IMG/VR virus record: IMGVR_UViG_3300012204_000085
Location: 1-29,642 of that record
DNA from: a virus
Strand: one strand, 5' to 3'
Length of the DNA: 29,642 bases
Of the stretch, positions 19,618 to 27,173 are shown one piece after another. Below the pieces are notes generated by a model that saw only the letters and a program-made list of their open reading frames with translations, searched no databases and was not told the origin of the DNA. The stretch's first letter is position 1. Every line of letters begins with the position of its first letter. The translations under genes were made by a program, and so were the position numbers.

Positions 19618-21768
19618 TCAGCCCCCCGTCTCCCACAGCAGCTCCCGCTTGACGGCGGCCACCAGCTCGGCCAGCGACTGCCCTGGCGTGCCGTAGATGT
19701 TCTGGGTGATGCCACCGGCGGCGGCGCTCGCAGCGGAGGCGGCGGGGGCGTATGCGCCGGCAGGGGCGGGCGGCGGGGCCGGCACCAGCGCCGCCATGGC
19801 GGCTGCCACCCCGGCCCGGCTGCGTTCGATGCCCAGGATGAAGCCAGCCACCGTCAGCCGGCCGTAGCGTTCGAACAGTTTCGATGGTGAGGCGAGGCCG
19901 ATCTTGCCCGCGAACTGCTTGAGCGGCCCGGGCAGCAGGTCGAGCAGGGCGTCGCGGACCTTGCCCGGCATCGTGCGGATGCCGTTGATGAAGCCCTGGA
20001 TCAGGTCGCGGCCCTTGTCGTACAGCGCGGCACCGAGGTCGGCGATCGACCGGGGGATGCCCCTGATGAAGTCGACGACCTTGTCCAGGTTGGCTTTCCA
20101 GCTGCGGTACACGCCGACGGCGAGGCCGGACACCTGTTCCCAGGTGCGTTTCAGCCACGGCCAGGCGGTGCCGACCACCCAGGTGACGAAGGCCCGGACC
20201 GCGGCCGTGCTGAAGCCGAACGCGGCCGTGACCACCTTGCGGAAGGTCTCCGAATGCTTCCAGGCCAGCACGAAGCCGATGACCAGCAGCGCGATCGCGG
20301 CCACGATCAGCCCGATCGGGTTGGCCGTCAGGGCGACGTTGAGCAGCCACTGGGCCACGGTCCACGCCTTGGCGGCTGCGGCGACGGCGATCGAGGCGAC
20401 CCGGTGGGCGATCATGCCGGTGGTGGCCCGGGCCCGGGCGAAAAACCCGACATTGGTCGCTGCGGTGTCGGCGACGGTGGCGGCGGTGCCGACCCGGCTG
20501 GCGGCAGTGTTGGCGATCAGCGCCGCGGTGTGGGCGCGCAGGGCCACGTTCTGGCGGTGCTGGATGACCAGCTCGGCCACCCGCAGCGGCATCCGCACCG
20601 CCGCGACCGCGGTCTCGGACGCCTGTGCGGTCTTGACCAGCAGGAACCCGGCGGCCAGGTAGGGCAGAGCCTTGGCGAGCAGGTCGGCGTGTTCGGCGGC
20701 GAACTGCATCACCACGGCACCGACATGCAGGGTGTCGACGAAGCCGGTGCCGGCGGCCTCGCCCAGCGTCTTGAGCTGCGGGCCGAGCTTGCCGAAGGCG
20801 GCCCCGACGTCGGCGCCGAAGCCCTTCCAGTCGAAGCTGGCCAGCTTGTCCACCAGCGGCCCCGCCTTGGCCGCCGCCTGGCTCAGCCACGCGGTCACCG
20901 CCGGGCCGTGCTGAGCCCATAGCGCGTTGAGGGCTGGCATCAGCTTGGTGTTGAGCGTGGCGACGAACTGCGTCACCACGGGCAGCAGGGCGGTGCCGAT
21001 GCGGACCTTGAAGTCGCCCCACTGGGCGGACAGGATCCGCGCCTGGTTGGCCAGCCCGCCGCTGGTGCGGGCGAAGTCGCCCTGCGCCGCGGCCGTGTCC
21101 TTCATCAGGATCTGGTACGTGGCAAGGGCTTTGTCGGCCGCCGTGAGGTCCTTGGCGCTCCTCTTGTGGGTGAGCCGCAGCGCCTCCTGCTCGACCCGGG
21201 CGGCGTTGATGGCCGGCACGTACCGCTGCAGCGAGTCGTACTCGCCGCGGAAGGCGGCCGCCTGCGCGTCGAGCACCTGGGTGATGTCGGCGTTGTGGAA
21301 CGAGGCAAGGTCGGTGGCGAGGTTGACCAGACCGGTCGACATGTTCCGCGACAAGGCCGGCGCGATCTTGATCTGCTGGAACATGTCGCCGAACGAGGCG
21401 GCGTTCTCCAGCGCCTGCCGGCGCGTCAGGCCCATGCTGGTGTTCGCGGTCGCCGCCCACGTCTGCACGGCCCCGGCGTTGGCGCCGAAGATGACACCGG
21501 TCTTGCTGATCGTCTCGTTGAGGTCCGATGCCGGCATGACCGTGGCCTTGAGCCCGGCGATCACGCCGCGGAAGAGCAGGACCCCGCCAGCGGCGATGCC
21601 CGCGGCGACGACGGCGGTGAACCGGCCCACGAACGAGCGGCCCGACGCCTCACCGGCCGAGCGGCTGGCCCCCACCGCATCGGCGGTGATCTCCTGCTCC
21701 ATCTTGCCGCGCAGCCCGCGCGCGGACGGGATGATGGTCAGGACTGCGGACCCGACCTCAACGGACAC
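19618..21768 (-). CDS. Tape measure protein (716 aa)
   Basis: GTG 21768 follows AGGAGGTGACCG, a strong site. The N-terminus AVLTIIPSARGLRGKMEQEI is typical of actinophage tape measures. A hydrophobic segment (AVVAAGIAAGGVLLFRGVIA, about 50-70) and a second set around 490-515 (PIGLIVAAIALLVIGFVLAW) may enter the host membrane at DNA injection. The centre is long alanine-rich helix. The C-terminal ASPSKLFERYGRLTVAGFIL is a common tape-measure motif. At roughly 1.5 A per residue the tail would be near 100 nm, an estimate from the general rule. No lytic domain is visible. Confidence 0.9.
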   Translation of the reverse strand: MSVEVGSAVLTIIPSARGLRGKMEQEITADAVGASRSAGEASGRSFVGRFTAVVAAGIAAGGVLLFRGVIAGLKATVMPASDLNETISKTGVIFGANAGAVQTWAATANTSMGLTRRQALENAASFGDMFQQIKIAPALSRNMSTGLVNLATDLASFHNADITQVLDAQAAAFRGEYDSLQRYVPAINAARVEQEALRLTHKRSAKDLTAADKALATYQILMKDTAAAQGDFARTSGGLANQARILSAQWGDFKVRIGTALLPVVTQFVATLNTKLMPALNALWAQHGPAVTAWLSQAAAKAGPLVDKLASFDWKGFGADVGAAFGKLGPQLKTLGEAAGTGFVDTLHVGAVVMQFAAEHADLLAKALPYLAAGFLLVKTAQASETAVAAVRMPLRVAELVIQHRQNVALRAHTAALIANTAASRVGTAATVADTAATNVGFFARARATTGMIAHRVASIAVAAAAKAWTVAQWLLNVALTANPIGLIVAAIALLVIGFVLAWKHSETFRKVVTAAFGFSTAAVRAFVTWVVGTAWPWLKRTWEQVSGLAVGVYRSWKANLDKVVDFIRGIPRSIADLGAALYDKGRDLIQGFINGIRTMPGKVRDALLDLLPGPLKQFAGKIGLASPSKLFERYGRLTVAGFILGIERSRAGVAAAMAALVPAPPPAPAGAYAPAASAASAAAGGITQNIYGTPGQSLAELVAAVKRELLWETGG

Positions 21769-21791
21769 CGGTCACCTCCTGGCGGCGGGGA

Positions 21792-22450
21792 TCACATCGG
21801 CCGGAGCCGGTCGAGGTAGGCGCGCACCTCCTGCGGGTCGCGGTCGGTGCGGCCAAGTCGCCGGCCTGCCGTGCCGGGCCGCCGTATCGGCTGAGGTCGG
21901 CGGCCCTTGCCGCCGCCGCGCTGCCAGTTGGCCGTGCGTAGCGTGTCGATGACGAGGGCGAGCAGGTGCGCATCCAGCGACCAGCTCGCCTGTTCGCCGA
22001 GAGCGGCGTGGGCGTACGCCGAGTCGATCGGGGTGTGCAGGACCATCGCGCGCAGCCGGCGCAGGCTCAGCGCCGGCGTGCCGACCTGGGCGAGCGAGAG
22101 GCCGCAGCGCGCGAGGTCGACGTCGATGGCCTCCCCGTACTCGTCGAGGAGTTGGAGGAGGCCGCGGATTCCCCCGAGCTCGTACCGGCGTGCGCCAGCC
22201 AGGCTGTGACGAGCTGCTCGATGGCGTACCCCGGCAGGTCCACCATGAGATCGGCGACGGTGGTGTCGAGCTCGTTGATGACTGCGGCCAGCTCGCCCGC
22301 GTCGATGCGTTCGGCCTGTCGCAGCGTCAGGCAGGATGCGTGCGGCAGCCTCAGGTCTTCGCCGTTGGGGCCCTCGAACTCGAACGGCTCGCGGGCGGTC
22401 TCGGCGACCGCGGTGCGCAGCGAGAACCTCGCGGGCTTCGCACTGGCCAC
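21792..22450 (-). CDS. Tail assembly chaperone, frameshifted long form (G-T type)
   Basis: After the short form's conserved part, a -1 shift near GGGGGAA (minus strand, 22169-22175) enters a frame that reads GIRGLLQLLDEYGEAIDVDL, then ARCGLSLAQVGTPALSLRRL and ALGEQASWSLDAHLLALVID, ending at 21792. The frame is open continuously from the shift point and is protein-like. The zero frame turns into Ser/Thr/Arg-rich junk after LAHAG. Siphophage tail chaperones use a conserved -1 frameshift just before the tape measure, the position here. The long form would bind the tape measure and the short form the tube protein. Confidence 0.75.
22067..22450 (-). CDS. Tail assembly chaperone, short form (127 aa)
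   Basis: The conserved part is residues about 1-92: SLRTAVAETAREPFEFEGPN, LRLPHASCLTLRQAERIDAG and MVDLPGYAIEQLVTAWLAHA, with the typical small alpha/beta start followed by helices. The last 35 residues (SSGESAASSNSSTSTGRPST) are low-complexity and arise if the ribosome does not shift. It lies between the tail terminator-like gene and the tape measure. Confidence 0.75.
   Translation of the reverse strand: MASAKPARFSLRTAVAETAREPFEFEGPNGEDLRLPHASCLTLRQAERIDAGELAAVINELDTTVADLMVDLPGYAIEQLVTAWLAHAGTSSGESAASSNSSTSTGRPSTSTSRAAASRSPRSARRR
22169..22175 (-). other. Probable -1 frameshift site of the tail chaperone genes
   Basis: On the minus strand GGGGGAA is read as g GGG GAA in the short-form frame. 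Slipping back one base gives GGG GGA and opens the long form. The P-site pairing is fully kept; the A-site pairing is imperfect, so it is a sub-ideal heptamer. It falls where the protein-like character changes frame. Confidence 0.6.
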
Positions 22451-22463
22451 TGTGGACCTTTCG

Positions 22464-22886
22464 TCAGGCGGCGGCGCCGCGGAGTCGGATCTCGACCGTG
22501 AGCATGGTCACCGTGCGGCTGTCGTTGAGCGGATCGGGCATGTTGATGGGGCCGGTGAGCTCGCCCACTCGGTAGACCGGTGTTCCGTCGACCAGGTGGC
22601 CGGGCAGCGCCAGGAGCTGGCCGCGGGCGAACTGGGCCAGGCCCATGCGGGCGTCGTCGGTGTCGTGCCACGCCATGATGTCGATGCGCGGCGCGTCGAC
22701 CACGGTGGAGGCTCGTGTGCCGCCGACCCGACGCACCAGCAGGTACCGGCCCGGCGTGGTCGCCGGCGGCATCCGGGTAGCGACGTTGACCTCCTGGAGG
22801 TGCGGGTCGACCCGCAGCCGCAGCGTGGCGCGTAGGTGGACGACGACCAGGCGCTCCGCGTCGGGGAAGAGCATCGCCGGCTGCAT
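22464..22886 (-). CDS. Tail terminator-like protein (140 aa)
   Basis: ATG 22886 follows GGGGAGGGGCG. The pattern is that of siphophage tail-completion proteins: MLFPDAERLVVVHLRATLRL, then VATRMPPATTPGRYLLVRRV, VVDAPRIDIMAWHDTDDARM and a C-terminal NDSRTVTMLTVEIRLRGAAA. The P-x-I-D-I-x-x-W segment is typical. It would cap the tail tube and join it to the head connector. It lies between an HK97-gp10-like gene and the chaperones. Confidence 0.75.
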   Translation of the reverse strand: MQPAMLFPDAERLVVVHLRATLRLRVDPHLQEVNVATRMPPATTPGRYLLVRRVGGTRASTVVDAPRIDIMAWHDTDDARMGLAQFARGQLLALPGHLVDGTPVYRVGELTGPINMPDPLNDSRTVTMLTVEIRLRGAAA

Positions 22887-22899
22887 CGCCCCTCCCCGG

Positions 22900-23190
22900 T
22901 CAGGCGCTGGCGTCGATGCTGCGCAGCAGCAGCCGGTGCTTGGCCTCCACGGCGGCCCCGGCCGGGTGCGCCAGCACGACCAGCGCCCGGGCCCGGCCGC
23001 CGTCGGTGTGCACGTGCACGTCCACCGGCAGCGGGATGTCTCCCGGCTCGTGCTCCACCCGGATGCCGGCCGAGCGCACCCGGTCGGCGATGCGGTCGGC
23101 AACCTGCCCAAGCGCTGCGGCAACCTGGGCACTGGTGAGCAGCCGCCGCACACCGGCCCGGTTCAACGTGACCCGCACCCCGTCAGCCAT
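22900..23190 (-). CDS. HK97 gp10-like head-tail/tail completion protein (96 aa)
   Basis: ATG 23190 overlaps the previous stop (TGATG). The product begins DGVRVTLNRAGVRRLLTSAQ, then VAAALGQVADRIADRVRSAG and ends in a strand-rich VDVHVHTDGGRARALVVLA. The helix-then-strands layout, with a basic N-terminal helix, is that of small gp10-like proteins. It sits before the tail terminator-like gene, the usual order. Confidence 0.7.
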   Translation of the reverse strand: MADGVRVTLNRAGVRRLLTSAQVAAALGQVADRIADRVRSAGIRVEHEPGDIPLPVDVHVHTDGGRARALVVLAHPAGAAVEAKHRLLLRSIDASA

Positions 23191-23534
23191 CAGCCTTCCA
23201 CCAACCTCAGCCGGCATTGCAGGTGCGAGGTGCCGCCGGCCGGGTCCGGCCAGCGCTCCACCGGGCCGTCGACCTCGTAGGTGTCCCGGCCGTGCTCGAT
23301 GCGGTCCACGCCCTCGATGAGCGAATGAGCCGGCGCCAGGAGCAGCAGAGCGACGGTGAGCGCGTCCCGACCGGTTGGCTGCTGCTCGTCGCCGGTCAAC
23401 GGCTGCACGGAGCAGCCTTCGACGGTGGTGGGGACTGCGCTGCGCCAGTCGAGCACCATGTTGCCGTAGGCGTCCTGTGTGGACGGTGCGTGCCAGACCA
23501 CGATCGTCTGCGCGCCCAATGGCCCGGCCGGCAT
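23190..23534 (-). CDS. Head-tail joining (stopper-like) protein (114 aa)
   Basis: Seen: QTIVVWHAPSTQDAYGNMVL near the N-terminus, typical of head-closure proteins that begin with an R-x-x-D-x-Y-G-N motif, then CSVQPLTGDEQQPTGRDALT and a closing GRDTYEVDGPVERWPDPAGG. ATG 23534 has only a weak ribosome site. It would plug the connector after DNA packaging. Its place after the tail tube gene rather than before it is slightly unusual. Confidence 0.7.
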   Translation of the reverse strand: MPAGPLGAQTIVVWHAPSTQDAYGNMVLDWRSAVPTTVEGCSVQPLTGDEQQPTGRDALTVALLLLAPAHSLIEGVDRIEHGRDTYEVDGPVERWPDPAGGTSHLQCRLRLVEG

Positions 23535-23545
23535 GGGGGGTGCCC

Positions 23546-24055
23546 CTACGCGCTGGCGCCGATGATGACGAGGTCGTAGCTCACGACCGAGCCGCCGCCC
23601 GAGTTGGTGATCCGTAGGATGTCTGCGGTCCCGGCGGTGACCGCGTAGGCGGTCGCGTCTGGCGCCCACAGGGCGAGGAAGCCGCCCGGCCGGATCGTCA
23701 GGGTGTGGGCTGCGGCGCCGACCCAGGAGATGAACCCGTTCGCGGCGGCGTTGCCGACGACCAGGTTGTTGGTGTTGCCCGGCGCGGCCGATATGAACAG
23801 GCCCTTGACGCGCAGGAGGTTCACGGCCGCGCCGAACGGGTCGGTCAGGCTGCCGTTGAGGTCGATGTCGGCGAAGCTGGAGGCGGCGATCTGCCCGCTG
23901 CTGTGCCAGATCCGATCGGCCTGGTTGGCGGCCGTGCCGTTGTCCAGAGCAACTCCGCGCTCGAAGGTCAGCGGCACCTCGCCGACGGCGAGGGGCAGCA
24001 CGGTCGTGAGCCGGGACCGCACCGAGACCGACATCCGCGTGTCGTTGAGTGGCAT
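23546..24055 (-). CDS. Unknown beta-rich phage structural protein (169 aa)
   Basis: ATG 24055 has AAGGAG at the right distance and overlaps the previous stop. The product is rich in short strands and small residues: SVSVRSRLTTVLPLAVGEVP, LVVGNAAANGFISWVGAAAH and LTIRPGGFLALWAPDATAYA. This is the look of a decoration or tail-surface protein with an immunoglobulin- or jelly-roll-like fold. I cannot name the family. It lies between tail-tube and stopper genes. Confidence 0.7.
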   Translation of the reverse strand: MPLNDTRMSVSVRSRLTTVLPLAVGEVPLTFERGVALDNGTAANQADRIWHSSGQIAASSFADIDLNGSLTDPFGAAVNLLRVKGLFISAAPGNTNNLVVGNAAANGFISWVGAAAHTLTIRPGGFLALWAPDATAYAVTAGTADILRITNSGGGSVVSYDLVIIGASA

Positions 24056-24297
24056 CACGTCTCCTTGGGGTCGGCCGGCGCCCCGGCGTCCACGTTGATG
24101 GGGGTTGGTGGCGCGGCGGGCTCGTCGATGACCTCGATGCGGCCGGCCGGCAGCGTGAGTCGCAGCGTGGGGCCACGGCCCTCGCCCATGACGGTCTCGA
24201 CCAGCTCGACCAGCCAGGGGAAGTGCTGCCCGTCGAGGGTGAGCGAGAACCGGTTGCCCTTGCGGACGACGCGAATGACGTCGGGCAGTGCGGCCAT
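24055..24297 (-). CDS. Small unknown phage protein (80 aa)
   Basis: ATG 24297 overlaps the tail tube stop (TGATG). It begins MAALPDVIRVVRKGNRFSLT, continues LDGQHFPWLVELVETVMGEG and PTLRLTLPAGRIEVIDEPAA, and ends in a proline-rich tail. The strand-rich core is compact. There is no recognised family. Tight coupling to the tail tube gene suggests a tube-associated or chaperone role, which is only inferred. Confidence 0.7.
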   Translation of the reverse strand: MAALPDVIRVVRKGNRFSLTLDGQHFPWLVELVETVMGEGRGPTLRLTLPAGRIEVIDEPAAPPTPINVDAGAPADPKET

Positions 24298-24848
24298 CAG
24301 GCCGCGGCCCACGCGGCGTCGTCGGAGTACTTGATGGCGACGAGCTGGTTGGCGTCCGGGTAGCCGGAGATGGTCACCTCGTAGCCGATCTCCTCGTCCG
24401 AGGAGTACTTGATGCTGCCGCGCTCGGACACCTCGGCCAGGGGCACGATGACGCGGTAGTGCTTGGTGCCGTCCACGATGTCCAGGCCCAGCATCCGCGG
24501 GTCCGGCCCGGGGGCCTTGACGTCGAGCCGGTACGGCGGTGTCGCGGCCGGGGTGTTGCCGCGGTGGTACAGGCTCAGCGTCGTCTTCTTCGTCTCGATC
24601 AACGTGAACTTCCACTTGATCTCGGAGCTGGAGATCACCCGCCGGACGACGACGGCGTTCTGCCACGCCTTGACCTCCTCGGTGTCCTCGTCGGGCTCCT
24701 CCTCGACCCCGTCGTCGGAGACGTAGCCGCAGTCGAGCCAGCCGGTCGGCCACGCGCTGGTCGCATCGGTCGGCTGCGTGGTGCCTCGTGGTGCGGTCAT
24801 GACGGCGCCGGTGACGGCGACGCGTACCTGGTCGGCGTTGAGCGCCAT
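24297..24848 (-). CDS. Major tail (tube) protein (183 aa)
   Basis: The sequence has the typical siphophage tube pattern: QVRVAVTGAVMTAPRGTTQP, WLDCGYVSDDGVEEEPDEDT, KAWQNAVVVRRVISSSEIKW and FTLIETKKTTLSLYHRGNTP, ending LGLDIVDGTKHYRVIVPLAE and ISGYPDANQLVAIKYSDDAA. Hexameric rings of it stack to form the tail tube. Its position is upstream of the stopper-like gene, while many siphophages place it just before the chaperones. Confidence 0.88.
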   Translation of the reverse strand: MALNADQVRVAVTGAVMTAPRGTTQPTDATSAWPTGWLDCGYVSDDGVEEEPDEDTEEVKAWQNAVVVRRVISSSEIKWKFTLIETKKTTLSLYHRGNTPAATPPYRLDVKAPGPDPRMLGLDIVDGTKHYRVIVPLAEVSERGSIKYSSDEEIGYEVTISGYPDANQLVAIKYSDDAAWAAA

Positions 24849-24871
24849 CGGTCAGTTCCCTTTCCGGTGCT

Positions 24872-25252
24872 TCAGCTCGAGGTGAGGGTCGTCGGGGGCG
24901 TGGCCTTCCACGACCAGTCAGGCTCGGGGAACGAGCCCTGCGGCTTGGCGCCCGCGTTGTAGGCGAGCCGCGCATCTTCGAGGATCTTGTCGCGGCGTAG
25001 CCGGTCCCACGTCATGGACACCGCGCCGCTGGTGGACACCGCGAACCCGGCCGGGTTGCGTAGCGCGATCACGGCCAGCTCGAAGCCCCACGCGAACAGG
25101 TCATCGGGCAGCGGGTCCGGCCATGCGGCGAGGCCGGTGGCGTCTTTGAGCCAGCCGGCGGCGACGCGGCGAGCGGTGGCCTCCCGCGCCTGCGTGACCT
25201 GGGGGTCCTGCAACCACTTGGACAGGTCCCCCAGGTCGAACAGCTCGGCCAT
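24872..25252 (-). CDS. Head-tail connector (gp6-like adaptor, 126 aa)
   Basis: A helical protein: LFDLGDLSKWLQDPQVTQAR, EATARRVAAGWLKDATGLAA and LPDDLFAWGFELAVIALRNP. The four-helix layout, with a central ALRNPAG segment and a C-terminal tail rich in P and W, matches the connector proteins that bind below the portal. It sits two genes after the capsid gene as expected. Confidence 0.78.
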   Translation of the reverse strand: MAELFDLGDLSKWLQDPQVTQAREATARRVAAGWLKDATGLAAWPDPLPDDLFAWGFELAVIALRNPAGFAVSTSGAVSMTWDRLRRDKILEDARLAYNAGAKPQGSFPEPDWSWKATPPTTLTSS

Positions 25253-25258
25253 CGCCGG

Positions 25259-25852
25259 CTAGCTCGCCGGCGTGGCGTACTGCGCGATCAGGTCCGCCTT
25301 GGACAGGATCCCGGCGGCGTTGCGGGCGTCCTCTTCGGACACTCCCTCATCACGTTGCGACACCGCGTAGTCGACCCACGCGGCCTTGGGTGCCGACTGG
25401 GGTGGCGGTCCTCCGGCGTCGGGCTCCTGGCCGGCCGCGCGGGCATCCTCCGCCGCCGCCCCGTCCTCGATGAGGACGGCGAGGCCCACGTCGAGCAGGT
25501 GCCGCGCCTTCCCGGCGTACACGTCGCCGGGCAGCACCGCACCCTGCATCAGGCCGCGGATCTGCCGGCCGTCCGGGGTGTCCATCTCCACCGGCACATA
25601 CGGGCCAGTGACCTTGACGCGCTGGCCGGGTGCGAGCACCTCGCGCAGCGGGCGCCGCTCATCGACGTCGAGCGTTGCGACCCGCTCACCGGTCAGTGGG
25701 TCGAGCCGGGTCGCGGCGAACCCTTGCGGGTGCTGGGCGTTGAGCGCGTCGACGATCTGCCCGGCGAACCCGGCGTCAAGGGCGAAGGCCACCGTACGGT
25801 CGCCGTCCGCCGTGGCCTGGATGATCGAGGTTCCGTCGTTGCGGTAGCTCAT
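25259..25852 (-). CDS. Unknown head-region protein (197 aa)
   Basis: ATG 25852 follows GAGAGGGG at good distance; the frame is open further but has no site. N-terminal half: SYRNDGTSIIQATADGDRTV, FALDAGFAGQIVDALNAQHP. Middle: strand-rich VLAPGQRVKVTGPYVPVEMD. The C-terminal WVDYAVSQRDEGVSEEDARN has a helical shape that recalls Rho-N or connector-like ends of actinophage head proteins. It lies between capsid and connector genes. I cannot name the function. Confidence 0.7.
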   Translation of the reverse strand: MSYRNDGTSIIQATADGDRTVAFALDAGFAGQIVDALNAQHPQGFAATRLDPLTGERVATLDVDERRPLREVLAPGQRVKVTGPYVPVEMDTPDGRQIRGLMQGAVLPGDVYAGKARHLLDVGLAVLIEDGAAAEDARAAGQEPDAGGPPPQSAPKAAWVDYAVSQRDEGVSEEDARNAAGILSKADLIAQYATPAS

Positions 25853-25863
25853 GTCGGCCCCTC

Positions 25864-26784
25864 TCACGTGCCCGAGTTGGTCAGCCGGATACCAGCGCCG
25901 GGCTCCTGCGGCGCGGGCACGGTGACCCGGCGGCCCTGCAGCCACCAGCCGTCGATCTCCGGGTCGATCCACGCCTTGACCTGGATCATCATCTCGTCGA
26001 CCGTGTACCCGGGGTCGACCTCCTGCTCATCGGCCATCGACCCGAGCTGCGTCGAGTCGAAGATCCAAGGGTCGGCTGGCGCGTTCGGGCTGTGCAGGAT
26101 GGTCAGCCCGCCGACCACCTCGATCTCGCCGGTGTAGATCGGGTTGGTGGTGGTCTCCCGCTGCAGCGCGTTGGTGACCTTGTCGTCGGACATGAAGTAG
26201 GCGTACGCCGAGTCGGTCAGCAGCAGCGTGTCGGGGGTGTAGCCCAGCTTGAGGTTCGCGATGCTCGCCTTGGCCCGCAGCACGTCACGCAGCATGGTGG
26301 GCGAGGCCGCGACCCACTGCGTGGTGATGGCGAAGGTGGCGGTCACCGCCGCGGCGACCGCGGACAGGGTCACCGAGTCGACCTGGCTGATGACGGTGTT
26401 GACCACCTTCCGCAGCGCCCGGGACACCTCCTGACCCGGGTACTGCGACCGCTTCGCCTGCTCGAAGGTCAGCTCGACCTTCTGGCCCCACTTGGACACC
26501 GCGGCCAGGCCGGCGGTACCGGCCGGCATGTTGGCGATCGGGTACTCGCCGCCAGCCTGCACGGCCCGCACCGGCCGGTCCGTGACGAACGGCTCGCTCA
26601 TCTCGTACAGGACCGCGCCACCGGAGGAGCGCAGCCGGCCAGTGAGCACCTGGTCGGAGACGAACCGCAGGTCGCGGAAGTCCCGCAGCCGCCGCCGAAT
26701 GTAGGTCGGCGACTGCAGCATCCGGTCGATGGTCAGCAGGTTGCCGGTCAGCGTCGGCGCTGCCGGCGGGTAGGTACCTGGCAT
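25864..26784 (-). CDS. Major capsid protein, HK97-fold (306 aa)
   Basis: The pattern is that of actinophage capsids without a long scaffold arm: TIDRMLQSPTYIRRRLRDFR, VLTGRLRSSGGAVLYEMSEP, GGEYPIANMPAGTAGLAAVS, KVELTFEQAKRSQYPGQEVS and PDTLLLTDSAYAYFMSDDKV, ending TNPIYTGEIEVVGGLTILHS and LQGRRVTVPAPQEPGAGIRL. These are the N-arm, E-loop, spine helix and P-domain features of HK97-type capsids. It is flanked by decoration and connector genes as usual. Confidence 0.9.
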   Translation of the reverse strand: MPGTYPPAAPTLTGNLLTIDRMLQSPTYIRRRLRDFRDLRFVSDQVLTGRLRSSGGAVLYEMSEPFVTDRPVRAVQAGGEYPIANMPAGTAGLAAVSKWGQKVELTFEQAKRSQYPGQEVSRALRKVVNTVISQVDSVTLSAVAAAVTATFAITTQWVAASPTMLRDVLRAKASIANLKLGYTPDTLLLTDSAYAYFMSDDKVTNALQRETTTNPIYTGEIEVVGGLTILHSPNAPADPWIFDSTQLGSMADEQEVDPGYTVDEMMIQVKAWIDPEIDGWWLQGRRVTVPAPQEPGAGIRLTNSGT

Positions 26785-26792
26785 GAGTCAGC

Positions 26793-27170
26793 TCACCGAC
26801 CAATCATCTGGAGCTTGATGCCGGCGCCGGCGGCGGCGGTCGCGGCGACGCCGATGAGCTGACCGAAGGTGCCGGCGCCGATCGCGCTGACCTGGCCATT
26901 GGCGGCCGTGGCGAGGTTGTCGCCGACCGCGACCGCGGCGGAGGCAGTCACCTCATGCGTGACACCGGGCAGCGGCCACACCGTGACCGGGGTGCCGATC
27001 GCCGCGTCATGTCCGGCGACGCCGACCGCGGCGGTGGAAGCGGCGCCGGCGGGGATCACTGTGTCTGCCGCGGACAGGGCGACGACCTGGCCACCCACGA
27101 CGGCTGTAGCACCGACGGTGAACGAGCGCGGCCGCAGGCCCGCGCCGAAAATCGGCGTGTAGTCAGCCAC
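26793..27170 (-). CDS. Capsid decoration protein (DUF2190-like, 125 aa)
   Basis: This is a small strand-rich protein of Ala, Gly and Val: FGAGLRPRSFTVGATAVVGG, QVVALSAADTVIPAGAASTA, VTVWPLPGVTHEVTASAAVA. It has the DUF2190 style of an N-terminal entry followed by VGVAGHDAAIGTPVTVW. It would trimerise at capsid three-fold axes as cement. It lies between the protease and the capsid gene, the standard place. Confidence 0.78.
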   Translation of the reverse strand: MADYTPIFGAGLRPRSFTVGATAVVGGQVVALSAADTVIPAGAASTAAVGVAGHDAAIGTPVTVWPLPGVTHEVTASAAVAVGDNLATAANGQVSAIGAGTFGQLIGVAATAAAGAGIKLQMIGR

Positions 27171-27173
27171 CGG

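Noticed and set aside
17355-19890. Long plus-strand frames opposite tail genes
   Set aside because: They are antisense to well-recognised tail proteins; composition and lack of ribosome sites mark them as shadows.
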